DNA of 64,000 nucleotides from positions 1,099,120 to 1,163,119 of the forward strand of contig NC_015577.1 in assembly GCF_000214355.1 (NCBI RefSeq). Direction: 5' to 3'. This DNA is from Leadbettera azotonutricia ZAS-9 (lineage in GTDB: Bacteria; Spirochaetota; Spirochaetia; Treponematales; Breznakiellaceae). The notes under the pieces were generated by a model. The model made no database searches, was not told the origin of the DNA, and saw only the letters and a list, made by a program, of their open reading frames with translations. Below, in pieces: positions 45,618 through 53,750 of the stretch; position 1 is the stretch's first letter; each line of letters begins with the position of its first letter. The translations under genes were made by a program, and so were the position numbers.

Positions 45618-47621
45618 TCACCGCTTCTTTTTTCCTCTGCCAATATCTTTGATTTTCTCGATCTCGTCCCGTATGGCGGCGGCTTGTTCAAACTCAAGGT
45701 TCTTCGCGTGTTCCAGCATTTCATTCTCCAGGGCAGCAATGAGTTTTTTCCGCTGTTCAGGCACCAGCACATTGTAGGATTTTTTAAGCACCTCGATGCT
45801 CGTTGCAGCGGCGTCTTTTTCTTCCTCGACGTGGCGTTCGAGTATATTGGCAATGGCCTTCTTTATCGTGGTCGGGGTAATGCCGTGTTCCTTGTTGTAT
45901 GCAAGTTGTATGGCGCGCCTGCGGTCGGTTTCCGCAATGGCCTTTTCCATGGCGTCGCTCATTCTGTCCGCATACATGACAACTTTGCCCGCAGCGTTTC
46001 TGGCGGCGCGGCCTATAATCTGGACCAAGCTGGTCAAGGATCTGAGGAAGCCGATTTTATCGGCGTCGAGGATCGCAATGAACGAAACTTCCGGCAGGTC
46101 GATGCCTTCGCGCAGCAAGTTGATACCTACAAGAATATCGAAGTCTCCGGTGCGGAGCTGGGTCAGAATTTCCACCCGCTCAATGGTTTCTACTTCGCTG
46201 TGGATGTACCTCACCTTGAGTCCCAGGCCGGAAAGATAATCCGTCAGATCCTCGGCCATTTTCTTGGTAAGGGTGAGGATGAGGGAACGTTCCTTTGCCT
46301 TGATGCGTTTCTGCACCTCCGCATAAATATCTTCCATTTGGCCTTCGCTGGGCCTGACTTCGATTTCAGGATCGAGAAGACCGGTGGGCCTGATAAGCTG
46401 CTGCACCACCCGCTTCGAAAGTTCCACTTCGGTTTTGGAAGGAGTAGCGGACACAAAAACTGTTTTATCCAGACGCTTCTCAAATTCATCGTAACGCAGG
46501 GGCCTGTTGTCCAGGGCGCAGGGTAGGCGGAAGCCGTAATCCACGAGGCTCGTCTTGCGCGACCTGTCCCCGGCGTACATGGCTCCGATCTGGGGAAGGG
46601 TAACGTGGCTCTCGTCGATAAAGGTAAGATGCTTCTTGGGCAGGTAGTCGATGAGCGTATCAGGCGCAGCTCCGGGTTTACGGCCCGCCAAAGGGGCCGA
46701 ATAATTTTCTATACCCGGACAATATCCCATCTCCGTGAGCATTTCGATATCGTACTCCACCCTGGTCTTGAGCCGCTCGGCCTCAACTATCTTCCCGGTG
46801 GATGTAAAAAATTCGCAGCGATCCGCAAGTTCCTGCTTGATGCCGTCAAGGGCGTTCCGCACCATTTCCGCAGGCATGACAAACTGCTTGGCAGGATAAA
46901 TCATGGCCCGGTCAAGTTCCTCAAGGGTTTTCCCGGAGATGGGATCGAAACGCCGTATACGCTCCACCTTGTCCCAATCCAAATCAACCCGGTAGGCGTC
47001 CTCAAGATAGGCGGGAAAAATCTCCAGCGTATCCCCCCTCCGCCTGAAGCGCCCCCGTTCCAATACCGCGTCGTTCCGCTCGTACTGAATCTCCACAAAG
47101 CGCCGTATCAGGGCATCCACGTCGATGGTGTCGCCCACGCCAAAGTTGGCAGTCATGGTCCTGTACACCTCGGGCGTTGCAAGGCCGTAAATGCAGGACA
47201 CAGTGGCCACAATGATCACGTCCTCCCGCTCCATCAGACTGCGGGTAGCCGAAAGCCGCATGCGCTCAATCTCGTCGTTTATGGACGCATCTTTTTCTAT
47301 ATAAAGATCCCTGGACGCAACATAGGCCTCGGGCTGGTAATAATCATAATAAGAGACAAAATACTCCACCGCGTTATGGGGAAAGAAGCCCTTGAACTCT
47401 CTGAAGAGCTGGGCCGCCAAGGTCTTGTTGTGGCTCACAATGAGGGTAGGCATCTGCACTTCCTCGATGATCTTGGCCATGGTAAAGGTCTTGCCTGAGC
47501 CCGTAACCCCCTGCAACACCTGAAACTTGTCCCCGCCCTTGATCCCCGAAGCCAGGGTCGCAATGGCTTCCCCCTGGTCTCCGGCGGGTTTAAAGGGCGA
47601 AACTACTTCAAATTCACGCAT
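45618..47621 (-). CDS. uvrB: excinuclease ABC subunit B
   Basis: 667 residues. Walker A GVTGSGKTF near the N-terminus, beta-hairpin region YYDYYQPEAY, helicase motifs DESHVTLPQ and QIIGRAARN, and the C-terminal UVR domain (EHAKNLEFEQAAAIRDEI). Loads onto damaged DNA with UvrA and recruits UvrC. The start is set at MREFEVVSPFKP, the family N-terminus, and not at 47675; no Shine-Dalgarno, but TATAAT ends 7 nt before it. Confidence 0.98.
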   Translation of the reverse strand: MREFEVVSPFKPAGDQGEAIATLASGIKGGDKFQVLQGVTGSGKTFTMAKIIEEVQMPTLIVSHNKTLAAQLFREFKGFFPHNAVEYFVSYYDYYQPEAYVASRDLYIEKDASINDEIERMRLSATRSLMEREDVIIVATVSCIYGLATPEVYRTMTANFGVGDTIDVDALIRRFVEIQYERNDAVLERGRFRRRGDTLEIFPAYLEDAYRVDLDWDKVERIRRFDPISGKTLEELDRAMIYPAKQFVMPAEMVRNALDGIKQELADRCEFFTSTGKIVEAERLKTRVEYDIEMLTEMGYCPGIENYSAPLAGRKPGAAPDTLIDYLPKKHLTFIDESHVTLPQIGAMYAGDRSRKTSLVDYGFRLPCALDNRPLRYDEFEKRLDKTVFVSATPSKTEVELSKRVVQQLIRPTGLLDPEIEVRPSEGQMEDIYAEVQKRIKAKERSLILTLTKKMAEDLTDYLSGLGLKVRYIHSEVETIERVEILTQLRTGDFDILVGINLLREGIDLPEVSFIAILDADKIGFLRSLTSLVQIIGRAARNAAGKVVMYADRMSDAMEKAIAETDRRRAIQLAYNKEHGITPTTIKKAIANILERHVEEEKDAAATSIEVLKKSYNVLVPEQRKKLIAALENEMLEHAKNLEFEQAAAIRDEIEKIKDIGRGKKKR

Positions 47622-47628
47622 AGGGAGG

Positions 47629-47634
47629 ATTATA
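47629..47634 (-). promoter_or_regulatory. uvrB -10 box, leaderless geometry
   Basis: Minus strand TATAAT (47634-47629), then CCTCCCT and the ATG at 47621. The alternative start at 47675 lies upstream of this box. No good -35. Confidence 0.5.
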
Positions 47635-47791
47635 AAGGGGAGCGTATTGTTGGTATAGGCCCTGGGTTGCGGCATCCCGTTATAGTTCCTGGGGTTATTG
47701 CATCAAGGAAATCAGGGGAGTTATTATTGGCATCAATCAGATTGTGATTGATGATGTTTTGGTACAGATGCTTTAATTCTTTAAGGATAAA

Positions 47792-48943
47792 ATGGAGTTG
47801 AATAATACAATGGCTTACCCAAAAATTTACCTCGCCATAGACAATTGTTTTGCCTATAAGCGTTGGACCCGGCCGGAAGAATGGTGCGATGCAATCGCCG
47901 CATTGGGGATTGGTTATATTGAGGCCAGTTCCGACAATGAGCTGGACCCGCTCTACATGGGGCGCGAGTATCTTGCCGATTGGGTAGAGGCAGTGCGCAA
48001 GGCCCAGGATGCCTCGGGGGTCAGGGTGGCAAATCTGTATTCAGGCCATGGTACCTATACGACCCTTGGCCTGACTCACACAGACCCCAGGGTACGCAGG
48101 CGAATGATCGATAAATGGTTCAAACCTCTGATGGAAGCCGCAGGCCATTTGGGCTGCGGGCTTGGGTTTTTTGCCCATGCCTTTCCACACCGCGTCCTTC
48201 AGGATGCCGTTTTATATCGTGAAGCAATTGGTGTTCTGGAACAGGGGCTTGTTGAATTGAATCAATATAAAGTCTCCTGCGGCTGTGGCGATATGGGGAT
48301 AGAGCAAATGTATTCTCCACACCAATACCCATGGACTATTGCCCAGACCCGGGATCTGATCCGCACTGTAACAGAGAAAAGCCGCTCCCCTTTCTATTTT
48401 ACCGAGGATGTCGGCCATCACCAGGCAAAATTTCAGAGTCCCGATATGCAGCAGCTGCAAGAGGCAAACGGCAAGCCTGGGCGGGATGCCTGGCTTGGCA
48501 GCGACCGTGCTTTTGCCCTGGCAGAGAAGGGTGATCTGGCTGGTTTGCAGGAAGAGATCCGGAAAACCCCCCATCTGTTCGCAGAGAAAAAAGATGGCGA
48601 CTGCTATAGTTGGCTTTCGGAACTGGGGGCGTACAGCCCTATCATTCATCTTCAACAGACCGATGGAAAGACATCGGCCCATCTGCCCTTTACCACCGAG
48701 CGCAATGCCTGGGGGATTATTGACGGGGGGAAGATCCTCCGTTCTTTGAAGGCCGCCTATGACAGGCCGGAAGAAGCTGGAATGCCCAGGCGGTGCGAAA
48801 AGATCTACCTGACCCTGGAACTCTTTGCAGGCACTGCGGCAATTATGCATGGCTTTATGGCAGAGGCCAGGGAATCTGTGGCATGGTGGCGGCAGTGGAT
48901 CCCCAGGGATGGCATGGTCCTTGATGAGCTTGTATCGGGGTAG
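47792..48943 (+). CDS. sugar isomerase/epimerase-like TIM-barrel protein
   Basis: 383 residues of the xylose-isomerase-like TIM-barrel group (AP-endonuclease-2 fold). Suggestive segments are GIGYIEASSDNE, NLYSGHGTYTTLGLTH, FTEDVGHHQAKF and IIHLQQTDG, which could hold the metal and substrate. Probably acts on a sugar or sugar acid; no transporter or kinase lies beside it to indicate which. AAGGAT site before ATG; an internal ATG seven codons in (MAYPKIYLAI) is a possible alternative. Confidence 0.8.
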   Translation: MELNNTMAYPKIYLAIDNCFAYKRWTRPEEWCDAIAALGIGYIEASSDNELDPLYMGREYLADWVEAVRKAQDASGVRVANLYSGHGTYTTLGLTHTDPRVRRRMIDKWFKPLMEAAGHLGCGLGFFAHAFPHRVLQDAVLYREAIGVLEQGLVELNQYKVSCGCGDMGIEQMYSPHQYPWTIAQTRDLIRTVTEKSRSPFYFTEDVGHHQAKFQSPDMQQLQEANGKPGRDAWLGSDRAFALAEKGDLAGLQEEIRKTPHLFAEKKDGDCYSWLSELGAYSPIIHLQQTDGKTSAHLPFTTERNAWGIIDGGKILRSLKAAYDRPEEAGMPRRCEKIYLTLELFAGTAAIMHGFMAEARESVAWWRQWIPRDGMVLDELVSG

Positions 48944-49005
48944 ACTTCTGGAGCTGTATCCGTAGGCGATATTTCTGCCCTTCCTTACTGGAAATTTCCG
49001 CCTCT

Positions 49006-49019
49006 ATGTGATATATATT
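49006..49019 (+). promoter_or_regulatory. promoter block shared with the LpoB-like gene
   Basis: ATGTGATATATATT, identical to 50523-50536. It contains TATATT (49014-49019), 7 nt before an ATG at 49027. Confidence 0.5.
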
Positions 49020-49026
49020 CTATTAT

Positions 49027-49083
49027 ATGAGAGCCATCGGGTTCTTTAAATTTAAACGATTGATTTTAAGGAGTTTTCAATGA
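49027..49083 (+). CDS. 18-codon upstream ORF overlapping the LPP20-like gene
   Basis: MRAIGFFKFKRLILRSFQ, a short basic peptide. It starts at the predicted transcription start and its TGA overlaps the ATG of the lipoprotein gene (ATGA at 49080). The AAGGAG for the lipoprotein lies inside it. Looks like a leader peptide or translational-coupling device; no direct evidence of translation. Confidence 0.4.
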   Translation: MRAIGFFKFKRLILRSFQ

Positions 49084-49649
49084 AAAAGGGATTTATTGCG
49101 TTTTTGGCGCTGGTTTTGGCGTTTTCAGCTTTTGGGTGTAAATCAAGCCCCGAAGGGGTGAGCGACCCCTCCATGCCGCCCTGGATCAACGAGCAGCCCC
49201 CGGAGGATATGCTTTGGGGTATAGGCGTGGCTGACAGCGCCCAGGTTCAGATGAGGATGACCATGGCCGATTCCAGGGCAAGGCAGGACATTGCCCGCCA
49301 GATTCAGACTCTGGCCCAGGGCATGGTAACCGATTATGCCCGTGAAGCAGGGGGCATTGACAATACCGCTGCCCTCCAGTTCGCGGAGTCAGTGAGCCGC
49401 CAGGTTGCCCAGGCTAATCTTCAGGGCGCTGTGCGGGACGTAATGTGGAATACCCCGGATAACAAGACCCTTTGGGTGCGCATCAAGATGAGCAAGTCCG
49501 ACGCGGCAAAGACCGCTGCAGACCAGGCTAGCAAAGCCATTGAAAGCGAAGCAGCCCGTTACGCCGAGTTCAAGGCGATGGATGCCCTCAAAATGATGGA
49601 CTCTGCGTTGGATAAGTACTCTTCCTCTCCCCAGCCGGTAATGAAGTAA
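49080..49649 (+). CDS. LPP20-like lipoprotein, 189 aa
   Basis: Lipoprotein signal (MKKGFIAFLALVLAFSAFGC). Mature part has PPWINEQPPEDMLWGIGVAD followed by a helix-rich region (RARQDIARQIQTLAQGMV), as in the LPP20 family of surface lipoproteins. Function of that family is not settled. First of six consecutive same-strand genes. AAGGAG site inside the upstream ORF. Confidence 0.82.
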   Translation: MKKGFIAFLALVLAFSAFGCKSSPEGVSDPSMPPWINEQPPEDMLWGIGVADSAQVQMRMTMADSRARQDIARQIQTLAQGMVTDYAREAGGIDNTAALQFAESVSRQVAQANLQGAVRDVMWNTPDNKTLWVRIKMSKSDAAKTAADQASKAIESEAARYAEFKAMDALKMMDSALDKYSSSPQPVMK

Positions 49650-49650
49650 A

Positions 49651-50490
49651 TTGCCCGTTCCAAGGCCCTGCTTCCGTACGGCAGGGCTTTTGCTTTTTGT
49701 CTCTTTTCTCTTTTGGGGGTGCAAGACCTCTGCCCCCGGTGTTGAAAATTTTTCTTCCCGGCAAGCTCTTCAAAGAGAGCATTTTTATACTCCCCCGCAA
49801 AAAGGCAAGCTGGTCTTTTTAGGCGTTGCAGGGATACGCAGTAAACTGGAAGATTCCATACAGCTGGCGCTGGAAGACGCCGCCCGTAAAGTGGCAATTT
49901 TTGAAAGGGTGGAAGGAGAGTTCGCTACCTTTACCAGAATGGGCGGCCGCTTCCTCGATTACCGTTCGGAGACAAATTCCTCGCTCATATATGATACCGG
50001 TTTCAGGCGTTATATTGAGAGGCTGGAGTTTGACAGGGAAAAAGATGTTTTCACGAGTGAAAACGCTGTTTTTGTCAGGGTCGTCTCCCCCGGGAATCCC
50101 GGCGAAGCTCTCCGCATGAATCCGGAACAGGATTACCATCCTTCATATTCGGGCTCCGCTGCCCGGCCGTCCTGGATCGATGATCCTCCCCAGACTATTT
50201 CCGGCTATGCTGTAGGCATTGGCTATGCAGGCCGCAGGAACGCCCACCGGGACACGGTTATTTCTTCCTATGAGAATGCCATCTTCTCCATAGTCAGAGA
50301 CACTGCCAGCGTTTCATGGGGCCGCACTATAGGCTACCGGGGCGGGGGCCTCCTGGACTATGCTGCCATCACCAGGAGCGGCATCAATGCCAGGGCTGTG
50401 CTTAATGGCTTTTATGTGCTCGATATCTGGACAGATCCCTCAAACAAGGCTGTATGGACCCTCGCAGTCGCCGCTTATGCAAGCCAATGA
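49651..50490 (+). CDS. LPP20-related lipoprotein, 279 aa
   Basis: TTG start at 49651. The signal AGLLLFVSFLFWGC gives a good lipobox. The mature part includes PSWIDDPPQTISGYAVGIGY, like the 'PxWIxxPP' motif of LPP20-type proteins, and an N-terminal segment that looks like a second degenerate copy. The first 15 codons lie over a terminator-like hairpin (49662-49697), so expression may depend on read-through from the previous gene. Confidence 0.75.
   Translation: MPVPRPCFRTAGLLLFVSFLFWGCKTSAPGVENFSSRQALQREHFYTPPQKGKLVFLGVAGIRSKLEDSIQLALEDAARKVAIFERVEGEFATFTRMGGRFLDYRSETNSSLIYDTGFRRYIERLEFDREKDVFTSENAVFVRVVSPGNPGEALRMNPEQDYHPSYSGSAARPSWIDDPPQTISGYAVGIGYAGRRNAHRDTVISSYENAIFSIVRDTASVSWGRTIGYRGGGLLDYAAITRSGINARAVLNGFYVLDIWTDPSNKAVWTLAVAAYASQ
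49662..49697 (+). terminator. terminator-like hairpin inside the signal-peptide codons
   Basis: GCCCTGC (49665-49671) pairs with GCAGGGC (49681-49687), extended by A-T pairs, then TTTTGCTTTTTG. Placed just after the LPP20-like gene and within the start of the next lipoprotein gene: likely a partial terminator or attenuator. Confidence 0.65.
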
Positions 50491-50522
50491 TCAGCCTCTT
50501 TTTTATTGATTATTTCGAAGCA

Positions 50523-50536
50523 ATGTGATATATATT
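50523..50536 (+). promoter_or_regulatory. promoter of the LpoB-like gene
   Basis: Same 14-bp block as 49006-49019; TATATT (50531-50536) ends 7 nt before the ATG at 50544. No Shine-Dalgarno. Confidence 0.5.
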
Positions 50537-50543
50537 GTATATT

Positions 50544-51164
50544 ATGAAGAAATATATTCTTTCGGCATTGATTTTCGCGGTACTTCTTTTTGCGGCTTGT
50601 TCTTCTATCCCAAAAGTTACCAGGGTGGAAGCGGCCAGTGTCATCGATTTATCGGGCAGGTGGAACGATACCGATGTGCGTATGGTCAGTACCGACCTCA
50701 TTAATGAATGCCTCAATTCGCCCAGGGTCGCCCAGTATATACAGGAGTATATCTCCCAAAACAACGGGCGTCTGCCTGCCTGTCTCGTGGGCAGTTTTAA
50801 GAATGATTCAAGCGAACATATTGATACCTCCATTATCTCCAAGAATATGGAAATAGCTATCGTGAATTCAGGGAGGCTTGATTTTGTCGCAGGCGGCGAT
50901 ACCCGGGAAGAAATCAGGGCCGAGCGCCAGGATCAGCAGGCCAATTCCAGCGAGGAAACCGCTTCGGCCCTGGCATACGAAACCGGGGCTAGCCTTATGC
51001 TCACAGGTTCTGTAAAAGCCATTATAGACAAAGCGGGGAACAAAACGGTGCGTTCCTATTTCGTCAGCGCTGAGCTTACCAACATCACCACCAACAGGCG
51101 GCTCTGGATGGGGGAGAACAGCGAGATCAAGAAGGAAATCAAACAGTCCAATTACCGGCCCTAA
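50544..51164 (+). CDS. LpoB-like penicillin-binding-protein activator lipoprotein
   Basis: About 206 residues. MKKYILSALIFAVLLFAAC is a lipoprotein signal; an ATG nine bases upstream is less likely because it lies in the promoter. The mature domain resembles LpoB/YcfM: DLSGRWNDTDVRMVSTDLI, AYETGASLMLTGSVKAIIDK and RLWMGENSEIKKE. In proteobacteria LpoB stimulates PBP1B from the outer membrane; whether it does so here is unknown. Followed after 20 nt by the COG3014-like gene. Confidence 0.85.
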   Translation: MKKYILSALIFAVLLFAACSSIPKVTRVEAASVIDLSGRWNDTDVRMVSTDLINECLNSPRVAQYIQEYISQNNGRLPACLVGSFKNDSSEHIDTSIISKNMEIAIVNSGRLDFVAGGDTREEIRAERQDQQANSSEETASALAYETGASLMLTGSVKAIIDKAGNKTVRSYFVSAELTNITTNRRLWMGENSEIKKEIKQSNYRP

Positions 51165-51184
51165 AACGGGATCCGGAGCAAAGG

Positions 51185-52510
51185 ATGAAATTTGTGCGGC
51201 CTTTGTTGCCGGCGGTATTTTTTTTCTTTTTTCTTTCCTGCGCCGGCAATCCTGATGCATACCGGGAGATTGATGCCGGGGTTCGTTCAGGTTCCTACAC
51301 CAGCGCCCTGGCCTCCATGGAGGCAAAAAGCGCCAGCAAAAATATCTATACAAAAAAAAATCAAATACTCTTTTATCTCGACCGGGGCATGATCGAACAC
51401 TATGCAGGGTTCTGGGAAGAATCATCCCAGGATCTTGAAGAAGGCGAGCGGCGCATCGAGGAGGCTTTTACCAAAAGCCTGAGCCAGGCAATTTCAACCT
51501 ACATTGTAAATGACAATACCCGGGATTATTCAGGCGAGGATTATGAGGATATCTACACCAATGTGTTTAATGCGTTTAATTACTATCAGCGGGACGATCT
51601 TGAAGGCGCCTTGGTAGAAATACGCAGGGTGAACCAGAAGCTCCAGGAATTGTCAGATAAATATGAAACCGCCAGGGAAAAAGTGGTCAATTCCAATAGT
51701 AACCTTGGGGGCAATGAATATGCCATAGAAGCATCAAGGTTTTCCAATTCAGCCCTTGCCCGATATCTGGGGGTCCTGTTTTACCGGGGTAATGGCAATG
51801 CCGACGATGCCCGCATCGATATGGAGCGCTTAAAGGAAGCATTCGAGACCGCCCCTTCAGTGTACTACAACCCGCTGCCCCGTTCCCTTGACGAAGAGCT
51901 TGAAGTGCCCAAGGGGAAGGGCAGGCTCAATGTGGTGAGCTTCACAGGCCTTGCCCCCATAAAAGCGGAAATAAGCACCCCTATACCTTTGCCTCTGCCC
52001 TATCCCAACAACTGGGCGCGCCTTGCCCTGCCCCAAATGATTGACCGGCCTTCGGCCATTACCAGGGTGGTGGCTGAACTGGACAGCGGCAAAAGTTTTG
52101 AGCTTGATCTCCTTGAAGATATGGGAATGGTTGCGAAGGAAACTTTTAAAGCCCGCTATTCTTTGATCTTACTTAAAACCGTAGCCCGTACTATTATAAA
52201 ATCAACCACTGTAGCGGCTGTAGGTTTTGCAATAGACGGAGGGAATAAAGATAATGACGGCAGCGGCTGGGGTGCTGTTTTCAGTTTTTTCGGGAGGATC
52301 GCAGCCGATGCAAGCGAGCAGGCTGATTTGCGCATCTCCCATTACTTTCCCTGTTATGCCCGGGTGGGAGGCATTAACCTCGATCCGGGTATGTACAACC
52401 TGACGATCAATTATTACGGTCAAAGGGGTCTTGTAGGCTCCTACAGGATTGAAAATGTTTATGTTGGAGAAAACAGATTAAATTTAACGGAGTTTGTATG
52501 CCTAGAATAA
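51185..52510 (+). CDS. COG3014-like lipoprotein, 441 aa
   Basis: Lipoprotein signal ending FFFFFFLSC. The helical, TPR-like N-terminal half (SGSYTSALASMEAKSASK, FNAFNYYQRDDLEGALVEIR) and later SFTGLAPIKAEISTPIPLPL match the uncharacterised COG3014 group, which in other bacteria is found with LpoB-like and LPP20-like lipoproteins. Function unknown. It overlaps the next gene by 13 nt. Confidence 0.8.
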   Translation: MKFVRPLLPAVFFFFFLSCAGNPDAYREIDAGVRSGSYTSALASMEAKSASKNIYTKKNQILFYLDRGMIEHYAGFWEESSQDLEEGERRIEEAFTKSLSQAISTYIVNDNTRDYSGEDYEDIYTNVFNAFNYYQRDDLEGALVEIRRVNQKLQELSDKYETAREKVVNSNSNLGGNEYAIEASRFSNSALARYLGVLFYRGNGNADDARIDMERLKEAFETAPSVYYNPLPRSLDEELEVPKGKGRLNVVSFTGLAPIKAEISTPIPLPLPYPNNWARLALPQMIDRPSAITRVVAELDSGKSFELDLLEDMGMVAKETFKARYSLILLKTVARTIIKSTTVAAVGFAIDGGNKDNDGSGWGAVFSFFGRIAADASEQADLRISHYFPCYARVGGINLDPGMYNLTINYYGQRGLVGSYRIENVYVGENRLNLTEFVCLE

Positions 52511-53721
52511 TCAATTTTTTTGCTGCCGCCGTATTGGTATTGGCCCTTTCAGGCTGTGCTTCCAGCGCCAAAGCTAAAGCCGATTCTGACGATGCCGCGG
52601 CTGCGGCCATGGCAGCATTGAACGCCATGGATACGGGCACGTACACAGATATACCTGGTTCATCCATGCAGCAGGCTGCATCCGCCCCTGCAGCCTCTCA
52701 GCCGGCGGCAGGCTCATCAGCCCCTGCGGGGAGTTCTGCCGGGGTTTCTTCGGGAAACAAGCCCGCCTGGGTGGATAATCCCGATTCGGTTTACAGCAAG
52801 CAGCGTTATGTAGCTGCTGTGGGCTTTGGCAGCGACAGGCGCCAGGCCGAACGCAGCGCCCTGGCAAACCTTACGGGTGTTTTTGGCCAGGCCATACAAT
52901 CAGAGATGAAAACCGTGTCCAATTATTCAGAGGCGGTCAAGAATGGCGCAATCCAAATATCGGAAAACACCAACGTGCAGAACGCCATTTCCACTTCCGC
53001 CGAAATGGATTCCCTGGTGGGCGCCGAAGTTGCCGAATTCTGGTTTGACAGTAAAAGTACTTATTACGCGGCAGCAGTTATGGAGAAGTCAAAAACCGCT
53101 GTGCTTTACGCCGATCTTATCCGCTCAAACGAGAAGGTCATTGACAATCTTACGAACATGACTAATGGCGAAAAAAACACCCTCAACGGTTATTCCCGAT
53201 ATCTCCTTTCCGCAACCATCGCGGACGCCAACAGGGTTTATGCCAATGTGCTTACCTATGTGGGCAATACCTCAGGCATCAAGCCTGGCGAAATGAAGAA
53301 AGGCGAGGAATATCGCCTTGCAGCGGCTGATGTCGCACGGAGCATACCCATAGCTGTCAGCATTGCAGGGGACAGATCCGACAGGATAAAGAATGCTTTC
53401 TCCCGGGCCTTGAGCAGCCTTGGGTTCAGGAGCGGGGGAACCAATTCCCGTTATGTGCTCAAGGGCAATCTTACCATGACCCCTGCGGAATTCCAGAACC
53501 AGCAGAATAAATTTGTCCGCTTCAATGTGGATGCGGATCTTACGGATACTGCTGAGGGGAATGCGGTGCTCCTGCCTTATAACGCCAATGGAAGGGAAGG
53601 GCACCTCAATATAGCTGAAGCAGAGGAGCGGGCTTACAGGACGGCAGAAAAAAAGATTGCCGATGAATTTGGGGCTTCTTTGCAGGCGTATCTTTCCACC
53701 TTGCTTCCCGGGAGGAAATAA
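52498..53721 (+). CDS. LPP20-like lipoprotein, 407 aa
   Basis: Lipobox ALSGC near residue 20, then a low-complexity Ala/Ser/Pro linker (residues about 55-90) and the LPP20-type segment KPAWVDNPDSVYSKQRYVAA, followed by RRQAERSALANL. Longer than the other two family-like genes in the cluster. The start lies inside the COG3014-like gene, pointing to coupling. Confidence 0.82.
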   Translation: MPRIINFFAAAVLVLALSGCASSAKAKADSDDAAAAAMAALNAMDTGTYTDIPGSSMQQAASAPAASQPAAGSSAPAGSSAGVSSGNKPAWVDNPDSVYSKQRYVAAVGFGSDRRQAERSALANLTGVFGQAIQSEMKTVSNYSEAVKNGAIQISENTNVQNAISTSAEMDSLVGAEVAEFWFDSKSTYYAAAVMEKSKTAVLYADLIRSNEKVIDNLTNMTNGEKNTLNGYSRYLLSATIADANRVYANVLTYVGNTSGIKPGEMKKGEEYRLAAADVARSIPIAVSIAGDRSDRIKNAFSRALSSLGFRSGGTNSRYVLKGNLTMTPAEFQNQQNKFVRFNVDADLTDTAEGNAVLLPYNANGREGHLNIAEAEERAYRTAEKKIADEFGASLQAYLSTLLPGRK

Positions 53722-53750
53722 GGTAAATTGAGTTAAGGGAGGGGGACCCT

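Noticed and set aside
47622..47675. Longer uvrB start at 47675
   Set aside because: The extra 18 residues do not resemble UvrB, and the region contains the -10 box.
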